Part shown: positions 35,061 through 43,545 of the stretch, in pieces
Position numbering within the stretch: position 1 is the first letter of the stretch
Layout of the letters: the number at the start of each line of letters is the position of its first letter
The notes under the pieces: model-generated
What the model saw: the letters and a program-made list of their open reading frames with translations, nothing else
What the model was told of the DNA's origin: nothing
Databases searched by the model: none
Translations under genes and position numbers: made by a program
Assembly: GCA_964648215.1 (NCBI GenBank)
Contig: CAZYMF010000003.1
Location: 1 to 64,000, forward strand
Direction of reading: 5' to 3'
From: CAZYMF01 sp964648215
GTDB lineage: Bacteria; Desulfobacterota; Binatia; HRBIN30; JACQVA1
Length of the DNA: 64,000 nucleotides

Positions 35061-36551
35061 ATGGCTCTCGAGACCCGCCTGTATCAGAAGCTCAGCCAGC
35101 AGCTGGTGATGACCCCCCAGCTGCGTCAGGCGATCAAGATTCTGCAGGTCTCTCGCGCCGAGCTCGAGGAGCTGATCGATCAGGAGCTGACCGAGAATCC
35201 GGCCCTGGAAGAGGAAATGGGCATGGAGACCGAGGAGGTCGAGCGCCCCCGCACCGAGGAGAACCTGGAAACGCCCTCCGCCGATCCGGTCGATACGTGG
35301 GAGGAACCCCCCGAGCCCACCCGCGAAACGACGAGCGAGATCGAACCGGAGAACCCCACGGGCGAGATCGACTGGAAGGAGTACCTGGAGAACTACCGCA
35401 ACGACTGGCAAGGCGCCACGGCCACGCCGGCCGACTACGACGAGGACAAGCGACCGTCGTTCGAGAGCACGCTGGTGCGCAGCTCCTCGCTCACCGAGCA
35501 CCTCGTCTGGCAGCTCCGCATGGTCGGGCTCGACCCGATCGAGGAGTCGGTGGCGGCGCTGATGATCGGCAACATGGACGAGGCCGGCTACCTGCGAGTT
35601 CCGATCGAAGACATCGCGTTCCAGAGCGGGCAGGACATCGAGCTCGTGGAACGGACTCTGCAGCGCATCCAGGAGCTCGACCCGCCCGGGGTCGGCGCCC
35701 GGGACCTGCGCGAATGCCTGCTGCTGCAACTCCGCGTAGAGGGCGAGAGCGATTCATTGGCGGCACGGATCGTGCGCGACTACCTGTCGCTGCTCGAAAG
35801 CAAGCGCTACGACAAGATGGCCAAGGAGCTCGACGTACCGATCGAAGAGGTCGTCATCGCGGCCAGCACGATCGCCACGTTGGAGCCCAAACCCGGGCGC
35901 AACTTCGGCGAGGGCGACGTCCGCTACATCACCCCGGACGTCTCCGTGCACAAGGTCGACGACGAGTTCGTCGTCACCCTCAACGAGGAAGGGTTGCCCC
36001 GGTTGCGGGTGAGCTCGTTCTACCGCAACGTGCTCGGCAACGATGAGCCCAGCGACGCCAAGCGCTACATCCAGGAGAAGATGCGCGCGGCCGCCTGGCT
36101 GATCAAGAGCATTCACCAGCGCCAGCGCACACTGTACATGGTGACCAGCAGCATCGTGAAGTTCCAGCGGGAGTTCCTGGAAAAGGGTATCGCCCATCTC
36201 AAGCCGTTGGTCCTCAAGGACGTGGCGATGGACATCGGCATGCACGAGTCCACGGTCAGCCGGGCGACGGCAAACAAGTACGTGCACACGTCGCAGGGGA
36301 TCTACGAGCTCAAGTTCTTCTTCACCTCCAGCCTCAACCGGAGCGACGGCGGCGAGGACGTCTCGGCCGAGAGCGTCAAGGAACGGATTCGAACCATCAT
36401 CGCCGCCGAGGATCTGCGCAAACCGCTCAGCGATCAACACATCGCGCAAATGCTCGCCAAGGAAGGCGTCGACATTGCCCGCCGCACCGTAGCCAAGTAC
36501 CGGGAAATGATGGCTATTCTGCCATCGTCGAAACGCCGCCAGGTGTACTGA
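35061..36551 (+). CDS. rpoN: RNA polymerase sigma-54 factor
   Basis: This 496-residue sigma factor has all three regions. The glutamine-rich activator-binding region I is at about 1-50 (LSQQLVMTPQLRQAIKILQ). An acidic region II lies at about 50-130. The core-binding and DNA-binding region III ends with the RpoN box ARRTVAKYRE near residue 478. Sigma-54 recognises -24/-12 promoters and needs AAA+ activators, none of which lie in the window. It sits between lptB and hpf as in many diderms. A possible -24/-12 site is noted upstream of the chemosensory operon. Confidence 0.97.
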   Translation: MALETRLYQKLSQQLVMTPQLRQAIKILQVSRAELEELIDQELTENPALEEEMGMETEEVERPRTEENLETPSADPVDTWEEPPEPTRETTSEIEPENPTGEIDWKEYLENYRNDWQGATATPADYDEDKRPSFESTLVRSSSLTEHLVWQLRMVGLDPIEESVAALMIGNMDEAGYLRVPIEDIAFQSGQDIELVERTLQRIQELDPPGVGARDLRECLLLQLRVEGESDSLAARIVRDYLSLLESKRYDKMAKELDVPIEEVVIAASTIATLEPKPGRNFGEGDVRYITPDVSVHKVDDEFVVTLNEEGLPRLRVSSFYRNVLGNDEPSDAKRYIQEKMRAAAWLIKSIHQRQRTLYMVTSSIVKFQREFLEKGIAHLKPLVLKDVAMDIGMHESTVSRATANKYVHTSQGIYELKFFFTSSLNRSDGGEDVSAESVKERIRTIIAAEDLRKPLSDQHIAQMLAKEGVDIARRTVAKYREMMAILPSSKRRQVY

Positions 36552-36574
36552 GCGAAGCCGCCAGAGGAGCACTT

Positions 36575-37105
36575 ATGTCTGTGACCGTTACCTTCCGGCA
36601 CGTCCGCCCGACCGACGCGCTGCGCCGGTATGCCGAGACCAAGACACAACGTCTGCAAAAGTTCATGCGCCGTGACATCGAGGCACACGTCGTTCTTTCG
36701 GTCGACAAGCGCCGCCACATCGCGGAGCTGGTCCTCACGGCCAACGGCATCAGCTTCACGGCCACCGAGGAGACCGGAGACCTCTACTCGGCGATCGATC
36801 TGGCGATGGCCAAGGTCGAACGGCAGGTCGCCAAGCACACCACCAAGCGCAAGGATCGCAAGCACGCGACCGGCACGACGGCCGCGCCGGCCACGGCGAA
36901 ACGCCGTGCGCCCGCCCGCCGCGGCACGGTCATCGAAACCGAGCGCGTGACGGTCAAGCCGATGTCGGTCGAGGAAGGCGTCATGCAGATGAACCTCCTC
37001 AAGAAGGACTTCCTGCTCTTCCGCAACGCAGCGACCGAAGTGCTCAGCGTCGTCTACCGCCGCCGCGACGGGAACTATGGTCTGATCGAACCCGAAATGT
37101 CTTGA
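36575..37105 (+). CDS. hpf: Ribosome hibernation promoting factor, long form
   Basis: This 176-residue protein has the HPF/YfiA N-terminal domain (about 1-95, FRHVRPTDALRRYAETK) and a C-terminal dimerisation domain (about 128-176, KPMSVEEGVMQMNLLKKDF to YGLIEP). An Ala/Lys/Arg-rich linker joins them. Long HPF pairs 70S ribosomes into inactive 100S dimers in stationary phase. It follows rpoN by 23 bases with GAGGAG upstream. The order rpoN-hpf-ptsN-rapZ is conserved. Confidence 0.96.
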   Translation: MSVTVTFRHVRPTDALRRYAETKTQRLQKFMRRDIEAHVVLSVDKRRHIAELVLTANGISFTATEETGDLYSAIDLAMAKVERQVAKHTTKRKDRKHATGTTAAPATAKRRAPARRGTVIETERVTVKPMSVEEGVMQMNLLKKDFLLFRNAATEVLSVVYRRRDGNYGLIEPEMS

Positions 37106-37113
37106 GGGTCGAC

Positions 37114-37575
37114 ATGAAGATCAACGAGATCCTGCCGGATGCGCTCGTCCTACCCGAGCTGCGCGGCCAGACCAAGGAAGACGTCGTCCGTGAACTCGCC
37201 GAGCGACTCGCCCAGCTGCATCCCGAGATCGACGTCGATCGCCTCGTCGAAGTCTTGTGGGAGCGCGAGCGGTTGGGAAGCACCGCCATCGGTGACGGCA
37301 TCGCCATCCCGCACGGCAAACTGTCAGGGTTGCGCGAGGTTCTCGGCGCCTTCGGACGCCACCTTCAGGGAGTCGATTTCCAGTCGCTCGACGGCAGACC
37401 GACGCAGCTGTTCTTCCTCCTGGTGGCTCCGGAGGACTCCGTCGGCGCCCATCTCAAGGCGCTCGCCCGGGTGTCGCGGTTGCTGAAGGACCGCGCCTTT
37501 CGTGCGCGCCTGCTCGCTGCCCCCGACCAGGAGGAGCTCTGCCGCATCATCCGGGAGGAGGATGAACGGCTCTGA
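37114..37575 (+). CDS. ptsN: Nitrogen PTS enzyme IIA (PtsN)
   Basis: This 153-residue protein is the EIIA-Ntr regulator, phosphorylated at His67 in IAIPHGK. Its phosphorylation state signals nitrogen and carbon status to targets such as potassium transporters. The ATG at 37114 follows TTGAGGG by six bases. It is placed between hpf and rapZ, with HPr downstream; the phosphate donor EI-Ntr (PtsP) is not in the window. Confidence 0.95.
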   Translation: MKINEILPDALVLPELRGQTKEDVVRELAERLAQLHPEIDVDRLVEVLWERERLGSTAIGDGIAIPHGKLSGLREVLGAFGRHLQGVDFQSLDGRPTQLFFLLVAPEDSVGAHLKALARVSRLLKDRAFRARLLAAPDQEELCRIIREEDERL

Positions 37576-37614
37576 TCCGACCCGCGACGCCGCTGGTGCC
37601 GGCGGGGGCCCGCC

Positions 37615-38481
37615 GTGAAACGGACCCTCGGCGTCGTCATCGTCACCGGCATGGCGGGGGCGGGAAAGAGCACCGCGATCCACGTCCTCGAAGACCTGGG
37701 ATTCTACTGCATCGACAACCTGCCCGTCGTCTTGCTGCCGCGCGTGCTCGAACTCTGCGAGAGTGCCACCGAAAACATCCAGCGGGTCGCTCTCGGCATC
37801 GACCTGCGCGAGCGGGAGTTTCTGCAGAGCTACCCCGCCGTTCTCGACGACCTGCGACAGCAGGGCCGTCGCGTCGAGATCCTCTTCCTCGATGCCGCCG
37901 ATGAGGTGTTGGTACGCCGGTTCAGTGAGACGCGCCGACCGCACCCGGGGTCGCTGACCGGCGGTCCGTCGGCGGGCATCGCTCGCGAGCGGGAGCAGAT
38001 CACCGGGCTGCGCGAGCAGGCCGATCGTGTCATCGACACCAGCGGTCTGACGATCCACGAGCTGCGCGGGGAGCTGACCCGCGCCTATGCCACCGGGCTC
38101 CTCGAGGGGGTGCTCCGCCTGCTGCTCATCTCCTTCGGCTACAAGTTCGGGCTCCCCGTCGACGCCGAGATGATCTTCGACGTGCGCTTTCTCCCCAACC
38201 CCTTTTTCGTCGAAGAGCTACGCGATCGCGACGGCCTGGATCCCGCCGTCGCCCAGTTCGTGCTCCAGCAGGGCGAGACAACGCAGTTCATCGAGCGCGT
38301 CGGGGCGCTACTCGATCTGGTGATGCCGCTGTACCAAAAGGAGGGCAAGCCTTCCCTCGCGGTGGGCGTGGGTTGTACCGGCGGCCGCCATCGCTCCGTT
38401 GCGATCGTCGAACGGCTCAGCCAGCTCTTCGGCGCCCGTGGCCTGCCGACGCAGGCGCGCCACCGCGACCTCGAGCGTTGA
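37615..38481 (+). CDS. rapZ: RNase adapter / nucleotide-binding protein RapZ
   Basis: This 288-residue protein has a Walker A motif GMAGAGKST near residue 12 and a conserved C-terminal domain with SFGYKFGLPVDAEMIFDVRFLPNPF and VGCTGGRHRSV. In Escherichia coli RapZ guides RNase E to the GlmZ small RNA and senses glucosamine-6-phosphate. In other lineages the target is often different. The start is GTG at 37615. It follows ptsN by 39 bases and ends two bases before the ptsH ATG. Confidence 0.96.
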   Translation: MKRTLGVVIVTGMAGAGKSTAIHVLEDLGFYCIDNLPVVLLPRVLELCESATENIQRVALGIDLREREFLQSYPAVLDDLRQQGRRVEILFLDAADEVLVRRFSETRRPHPGSLTGGPSAGIAREREQITGLREQADRVIDTSGLTIHELRGELTRAYATGLLEGVLRLLLISFGYKFGLPVDAEMIFDVRFLPNPFFVEELRDRDGLDPAVAQFVLQQGETTQFIERVGALLDLVMPLYQKEGKPSLAVGVGCTGGRHRSVAIVERLSQLFGARGLPTQARHRDLER

Positions 38482-38483
38482 GG

Positions 38484-38756
38484 ATGGCTTCCGTTCGCCG
38501 CACGCTGTTGATTCAGAACCGTCTTGGCTTGCACATGCGCGCGGCCGCTCTCTTGGTGCAGACGGCGAGCAAGTACGACGCGGAGATCTTGATCATCAAG
38601 GACGACCAGAGTGTCAACGGGAAGAGCATCATCGGCTTGATGATGCTCGCGGCCGGCCAGGGAACCTCGATCGATGTCGAGGCCGACGGTCCCCAGGCAA
38701 CCGAGGCCGTCGAAGCCATCGCCGCCCTCATCGATCGCCGCTTCGACGAGGAATAG
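38484..38756 (+). CDS. ptsH: HPr-family phosphocarrier protein
   Basis: This 90-residue protein has the PTS phosphorylation site His17 in NRLGLHMRAA and the regulatory serine Ser48 in NGKSIIGLMML. It would transfer phosphate from EI to PtsN. The GAGG before the ATG overlaps the rapZ stop region, so translation is probably coupled. No HPr kinase or EI gene is nearby. It closes the housekeeping operon. Confidence 0.95.
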   Translation: MASVRRTLLIQNRLGLHMRAAALLVQTASKYDAEILIIKDDQSVNGKSIIGLMMLAAGQGTSIDVEADGPQATEAVEAIAALIDRRFDEE

Positions 38757-38824
38757 CCCGTTCCTCACCTCGCGGGTCGAAGGGCAGGCTCAACCCCGGC
38801 GAGCGCCAAAACCCCCGGAGGCAC

Positions 38825-40639
38825 TCAGCCATCCGTGCGCGGCACGATCTCTTCGACTTTGCCGTTCTTGTAGCGGAGCAGGGAGAGAGCGCGCTGGAAT
38901 CCGCTCGGCGTCCCCCGGAGCTCGCCGGCTCCCTCGACACTGCCCAGGGCCTGCAGCTGGCCGATGACCTGGTCGCGCGTGGTGGCGCCCTGGGCAATCA
39001 CGCGCCGAATGGCGAGACCGGCATCGAACGCCTGCGCTTCGAAGACCGTCGGCGCCCGCCCCGCGCCGCGCTCGAAGCGTTCGACGAACTGGCGCGTCGA
39101 CGGGCGATCACTGCCGGCGAAGAAGGCATCGCCGAAGACCGCTCCGTCGACGTTGGCTCCGGCCTTGGCGAGCAGGTCGGGGTTGTTCCAGCTCTCCGTG
39201 CCCAGCAACACGACTTGGGGCATTTCGTGGCGGACTTGGGTGGCGACCGCGGCGGCGGCACCGGCGCCGTCGGGGATGAACACCGCCTGTAGTCCGGAGG
39301 CCTGCCAGCGTCGCACGACGGCGCCGATTTCCGCGAAATCCGGTTCGCCCGGCTGGTAGGCGCGTGCGCCGACGAGCTTGCCTTTGCCGGCGCCGAGAAC
39401 ACGGCCGAAAACACGGTTGAACGAAACCCCGTACCCGTCATCGGGATAGAGGACTCCGAAGCGTTCCAGCTTCAGGGTATTCGTCGCGTAGCCCACGAGC
39501 AGCTGGACTTGTTGCGTTCGCGTCATCGCCATCTGCAGGACGTAGCGCCCGGTCAGACCCTCGCGCTGCGACAGGAGCAGGACGGGAAGTTGGTCGCGTT
39601 CGGCCAGAGGAGCCGTCACCTCGGCCTCGCTGCTGCGCAGCGGACCGATCACGGCTACCACCTCGGGATCACGATCGAGAGACTTGAGCAGATCCTTGGT
39701 GATGGCCGGATCCCCCCCGGTGTCTCTCACCACGAGCTGCTCCGGTGCGTCGGCGAATGCGAGCCGCAACCCCGCCAGCGATCGCTGCCCGTAGGCGTGA
39801 TCGGGCCCGGTCAAGGGCAGCAGACAGGCCACTTTGGCGCTGGGCGCGGTCTCGCTCGCGGCGACGCTCGCCGGCTCCGCCGGCGGCGCGGCGGCGGCAG
39901 CCGAACCGATCTCGCCGGCTTCCGCTTCGGCCTGCGGCGGCGCAGCGGCCTTTGCCGTCTCTCCCATCGGCCTCGCCTCGGCTGGCCCTGGTGCCGCGGC
40001 GGAGGTCGCCGATTCTTCGCCCGCCATGGCGACCGGCGTTTCTTCCTCTTCCAGTTCCGCGGTGGGCGGGGCGGCGACCTCAGCGGCGGGCAGGGAGGCG
40101 ACCGTTGTCGCCGGGCTCAGCCCCGCCGCGCTACGCACGGCGGGCACGGTGATGGATTCGTCTGCCTGGCGGCGCTCGTCTTCCGTCAGCTGTTGTGCCA
40201 GCGGCTCGATCCGTTCGCGCAGGTGTGGTTGATCCGCGGGTGAGGCAACCAGCCACGCCTCCTCCCAGGTGAGCAAGGCCGGCACGCGATGCCCGAGAGC
40301 CTGCTCGGCATCGCCCCGTAGAGCCAGCGTCTGCACCCATCCCTGCTTGGGCTCGTGCTGCTTGAGCCCATCGAGGGTCGTCAACGTGCCTTCGTAGTCG
40401 TGCAGGTGGTACTGGGCCAAGGCCAGGCGGTAGGACGCACGCGCGACGTAGGCGTGGTCGGGCGACTCGCGCAAGAAACGGCTGTAGGCGTCCGCCGCGG
40501 GTTGATAGTCACCCCGGTCGAACGCTGCTTCGGCGTTCAGAAACAGCTGCGTCGGCGCTGGCGGCAGAGGCGTCGTGAGACGCGGTCCACAAGCCGCCGT
40601 CAGCGCCAGCAAGACGATCCATGCTCTCGCCGCTCTCAT
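38825..40639 (-). CDS. LpoA-like penicillin-binding protein activator lipoprotein
   Basis: This 604-residue lipoprotein (lipobox TAAC, Cys17) has an N-terminal TPR region (about 30-165: LFLNAEAAFDRGDYQPAADAY). An Ala/Glu/Pro-rich linker follows at about 165-265. A C-terminal periplasmic-binding-protein domain lies at about 265-590 (VACLLPLTGPDHAYGQRSLAGL, AVIGPLRSSEAEV). This is the LpoA arrangement; LpoA activates PBP1A from the outer membrane. It could also be a ligand-binding lipoprotein of the LivK-like group. It has no close neighbour genes of the cell-wall pathway. A TTGACA box and TATA element lie directly before the ATG. Confidence 0.82.
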   Translation of the reverse strand: MRAARAWIVLLALTAACGPRLTTPLPPAPTQLFLNAEAAFDRGDYQPAADAYSRFLRESPDHAYVARASYRLALAQYHLHDYEGTLTTLDGLKQHEPKQGWVQTLALRGDAEQALGHRVPALLTWEEAWLVASPADQPHLRERIEPLAQQLTEDERRQADESITVPAVRSAAGLSPATTVASLPAAEVAAPPTAELEEEETPVAMAGEESATSAAAPGPAEARPMGETAKAAAPPQAEAEAGEIGSAAAAAPPAEPASVAASETAPSAKVACLLPLTGPDHAYGQRSLAGLRLAFADAPEQLVVRDTGGDPAITKDLLKSLDRDPEVVAVIGPLRSSEAEVTAPLAERDQLPVLLLSQREGLTGRYVLQMAMTRTQQVQLLVGYATNTLKLERFGVLYPDDGYGVSFNRVFGRVLGAGKGKLVGARAYQPGEPDFAEIGAVVRRWQASGLQAVFIPDGAGAAAAVATQVRHEMPQVVLLGTESWNNPDLLAKAGANVDGAVFGDAFFAGSDRPSTRQFVERFERGAGRAPTVFEAQAFDAGLAIRRVIAQGATTRDQVIGQLQALGSVEGAGELRGTPSGFQRALSLLRYKNGKVEEIVPRTDG

Positions 40640-40645
40640 GAGGCG

Positions 40646-40677
40646 CCTATATCCCGGGAACGGGCTTGCTTTGTCAA
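40646..40677 (-). promoter_or_regulatory. Candidate promoter of the LpoA-like gene, possibly leaderless
   Basis: On the minus strand a perfect -35 TTGACA (40677-40672) is followed by GATATA at 18 bp or TATAGG at 20 bp spacing. Transcription would start at or within a few bases of the ATG at 40639. That implies a very short leader, or none. No good ribosome site is visible. Confidence 0.4.
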
Positions 40678-40713
40678 GGTTGATTTACGCGCCGACGACG
40701 GCGCCGGGAAGGT

Positions 40714-40740
40714 ACGCCGGGGCGGGGGCCGCCCCGGCGT
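40714..40740 (-). terminator. Hairpin after the DUF1329 gene
   Basis: ACGCCGGGGCG (40714-40724) pairs perfectly with CGCCCCGGCGT (40730-40740) around a five-base loop, starting eight bases beyond the DUF1329 stop. No T-run follows. An 11-bp GC stem at this position is a likely terminator. Confidence 0.55.
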
Positions 40741-40748
40741 CTTCAGAC

Positions 40749-42662
40749 TCAGTGGCCCATCTCGATCAGGTTCGCCACCGTGAAGAATTCTTCCGTGGTG
40801 CCCGATTTCGCGCCCATATTGATGAAGATGCACTCGTCGTCCCTCGAGTGCGTGCTGGGGAGTGCCGCCTTGGTGGCATGCACCAGCTGGGTGTCGAGCA
40901 TCGATATCGCGTGGAGAAATGCCATCTCCTCGGGATAACGAGAGACCCTGGCGCCGGGAATCGCCTCCTTCTTGTAGCTGTACAGATTCACCCACACCTT
41001 CCACAGCTGCCCGGCGCGGTCGTAAATGTCGGAGTGCGTGACCACCCAACCCTCCTTGTCGATGAAGATCACTCGCTTGCCGTAGGCGTATTGCGGTAGC
41101 TTGGAAGTTCCCTCGACCACGTACACGCGGCGCGGCTCCCAGACATCGTCGAAGGCCCAGTCTTCCGGCTCTTGCCACTTCACCGGCACGTGCGTCCCAT
41201 GCATGGCCGCCAGGATCGTGCGCTCCCCGAGGAACTTCCAGTCCATCCAGGCGATCTGTCCGCTGTAGCCGTAGTAGCTGTCGACGTCGCTGTCCTGGCC
41301 GAACAGGGCGTCGGAGCGCTGCGCCGTCGACAAGCGGCGGACACGCCGCAGCTGCGGCAGGTACAACCAGCTGTCGTCCTGCCGGTTCGGCTCGTTGTAG
41401 CGATAGAAGGTGCCGCCGACACCCTTCAGATCGAATGGCTCGCGGATCGGGTGGAGCGACTCTTTGTAGCGCACGTCGTCCGGATTGGGGAGCTCCGGCT
41501 TGGGATCCACGTACAGACGGCCGTTGTAGAGAAGGCGGCGAATGTTGTCGATCAGGTAGTGCCGCTCGACCGTCATGCCGTGGTGGTTCCCGATGCTGCC
41601 GGTATCGGCATCGAAGTTCTCCGCGTCGAGGTCATCGGTGGCGGCAAAGCCGTAGGAGTAGTTCCACATGATCTTCAACGCGACCTGCGGATCGTTGAGG
41701 TCGATGTTGGGAAAGGGCTGCCCGGCCGTCCAGTTGATCACCCGCAGGCCGTCGGGGCTCAGTTTGACTTGCCCCATATACTTTTCGGTAGCCTCCCGGT
41801 ACGCTCGCAGCATCTGAATGTGGCGCGGAGCACCGACCTTGATTCGCCAGCCGTAGCGCACGGCCCACTCGAGACCCGGCGACAAGACCTGGGTATATTT
41901 GTCGACGTTCTTGTCCGTGATGACGTCGCCGATGTGAACCCCCAGAGCGCTCCAGTAATCACCGTCGGTGCTGTCGCGCTGGGTGCCCTCGCTGGCGATT
42001 GCGGGACGAACGGCGGCGGGCTGCGAATCGCCGTCCTCGGCCATGGCGGGTTCGACCGCCGCCGGCTTCACTGCGGCGGCTCTGGCCACTCGCTTCACCA
42101 CGGCCGGTGCAGCCGCGGCGACCTTCGGCTCCGGCGCAGACCGGGTCACGGCCTGCTCCCTCGCGGGCGCGGCGCGGCGCTCCGCTGCCGCCGCTGCCTG
42201 CGGGGCAGGCGCGGCGATTTTCTCGACGGGCGCCTCGGCTCTTGCCTTGGCCTGTTCAACGGCTTGCTTCTCGGCACTCTTTTGCTGCCGCTGCTCGGCC
42301 ACGGAAGACGGCGGCGGGCTCGAGCGCAACGCCTTGTGGTCTCCGAAGTGGGGGACCGCAACTTCGCCCGTTTCCGGGAACTCGCTGTCCCGCCGCGGCG
42401 CCGTGGCAACGGCGCGGTGACGGACCTTGTGCGCGGTCACGCGCCGGGCCTTGGCCGGCAAGGCCTTGGGCTTCGTCTTGGGGGACTCCATCGCCGATTG
42501 CGGCTGTGGACGGGCCGCCGGCGGGGGCGCCTTGGCCACCGGCTTGTTGCTCCCCTCTTCCGGGAACAGATCGCTCCAGTCCACTTGGGCGCGCACACCG
42601 GGCACGGCGAGCAGGAGCAGGCTGGCTGCAAGACAAAGGTGATGGGTGATTCGGATTCTCAT
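40749..42662 (-). CDS. DUF1329 protein (outer-membrane lipoprotein-sorting-like)
   Basis: This 637-residue secreted protein has a signal peptide (LCLAASLLLLAVPGVRA, about 8-25) and then VDWSDLFPEEG. An unusually long Ala/Pro/Lys-rich low-complexity region follows (about 35-215). The DUF1329 domain (about 220-637) shows FPNIDLNDPQVALKIMWNY, DDSWLYLPQLRRVRRLS and the C-terminal EEFFTVANLIEMGH. Family members resemble LolB/outer-membrane-lipoprotein-sorting folds and often accompany RND exporters or DUF1302 proteins. Their function is unproven. AGGAG lies nine bases before the ATG. The low-complexity insert makes it longer than the roughly 450 residues usual for the family. A broken paralogue lies immediately upstream. 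Confidence 0.85.
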   Translation of the reverse strand: MRIRITHHLCLAASLLLLAVPGVRAQVDWSDLFPEEGSNKPVAKAPPPAARPQPQSAMESPKTKPKALPAKARRVTAHKVRHRAVATAPRRDSEFPETGEVAVPHFGDHKALRSSPPPSSVAEQRQQKSAEKQAVEQAKARAEAPVEKIAAPAPQAAAAAERRAAPAREQAVTRSAPEPKVAAAAPAVVKRVARAAAVKPAAVEPAMAEDGDSQPAAVRPAIASEGTQRDSTDGDYWSALGVHIGDVITDKNVDKYTQVLSPGLEWAVRYGWRIKVGAPRHIQMLRAYREATEKYMGQVKLSPDGLRVINWTAGQPFPNIDLNDPQVALKIMWNYSYGFAATDDLDAENFDADTGSIGNHHGMTVERHYLIDNIRRLLYNGRLYVDPKPELPNPDDVRYKESLHPIREPFDLKGVGGTFYRYNEPNRQDDSWLYLPQLRRVRRLSTAQRSDALFGQDSDVDSYYGYSGQIAWMDWKFLGERTILAAMHGTHVPVKWQEPEDWAFDDVWEPRRVYVVEGTSKLPQYAYGKRVIFIDKEGWVVTHSDIYDRAGQLWKVWVNLYSYKKEAIPGARVSRYPEEMAFLHAISMLDTQLVHATKAALPSTHSRDDECIFINMGAKSGTTEEFFTVANLIEMGH

Positions 42663-42789
42663 GACGTCGTCTCCTGGAGCCGGTCCACTCGCCCAGCTCT
42701 GTGTCGGTTCTCTGGGCCCGCCGAGCGTGGCGGGTCCGCTTTGCCTTGAACGGTCGTTGGACTGAGACCGAAGCGCGGGGGCGCCTGAC

Positions 42790-43081
42790 TCAGTGTCCCA
42801 TCTCGATCAAGTTGGCGACGGTGAAGAACTCCTCCGTCGTGCCGGACTTTGCCCTCCGGTCTCGACTCGTGGCGGAGGGCCGTCTGTGCACTTTCTTGTA
42901 CGATGGTACGTTCAGCCTTGTGAGGTTTGGTGTCGGGCCCTGATGCGGGCGCCGGCGCTGCGGGCTTGCTGCCCTCACCCGGGAAGAGATCGCTCCAGTC
43001 GACCTGGGCGCGGATTCTCGGCACGGCGAGGAGAGGCAGAGTTACTGCCAAATTGCCGCAGTGCATGGATCTGTTTCGCAT
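42790..43081 (-). pseudogene. Remnant of a second DUF1329 gene
   Basis: The minus strand from ATG 43081 encodes a signal-like segment and AQVDWSDLFPGEGSKP, matching the N-terminus of the intact DUF1329 protein (AQVDWSDLFPEEGSNKP). About 100 bases later, in a different frame, it encodes AKSGTTEEFFTVANLIEMGH and a stop, identical over 20 residues to the intact protein's C-terminus. The 500-plus codons between are missing and the frame is shifted. This is a paralogue that lost its interior. DNA similarity to 40749-40815 and 42540-42661 supports this. Confidence 0.85.
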
Positions 43082-43545
43082 CCGCTGGTTCCTCCCTGCG
43101 CGCCTGCCATGCAAACCCTGTGCTACGCACTCTGCTTTGGGATTGGGGGAATGTGTGTTGCGCCCGAGCTCGGCCAATGCCGGTGTCATCCCAAGAGCTG
43201 AGCGAATTCCGCCCCGAGTTTCGGGCTAGATTCTGGTCCTAACAAGACATCAGCGCGCGCACCCTAAGCAACGCTCGGTCCACTCTCGCTGACGCACACA
43301 AGCTTTTGGGATTGTTAAAGAAACATCGTGCCCGCGACGAGCTTCACACAGCGGTGGTCATGCCATCACGTGTCGCACATTGTCACTCGGCCAAGGGCTG
43401 GTACGATTGCTGTGACGCATGTTGAACGCTGCGTTAACTGAGTACCGCAAGCGCAACGCCCCAATGTGTCACTTGGGAAAGCGCACATCACGAGAGCAAG
43501 GAGTGGCATGCCTTCTGCTGAGTGCAGCCGAGAAGCGGAGGGGTC
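43082..43545. other. 464-base region upstream of the chemosensory operon
   Basis: This region is less GC-rich than its surroundings. It separates the DUF1329 remnant (minus strand) from the chemosensory operon (plus strand). Its right end has a candidate sigma-54 site and the ribosome site GGAGGGG. Short open frames here have no recognisable protein and atypical composition. I see no RNA gene. Confidence 0.55.
43504..43518 (+). promoter_or_regulatory. Candidate sigma-54 -24/-12 promoter of the chemosensory operon
   Basis: TGGCATG, four bases, then CTGCT has GG and GC separated by ten bases, as sigma-54 promoters require. It misses the TTGC consensus by one base. The start site would be near 43530, 16 bases before the ATG and just before the ribosome site. 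A single match by eye is weak evidence. Confidence 0.3.
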
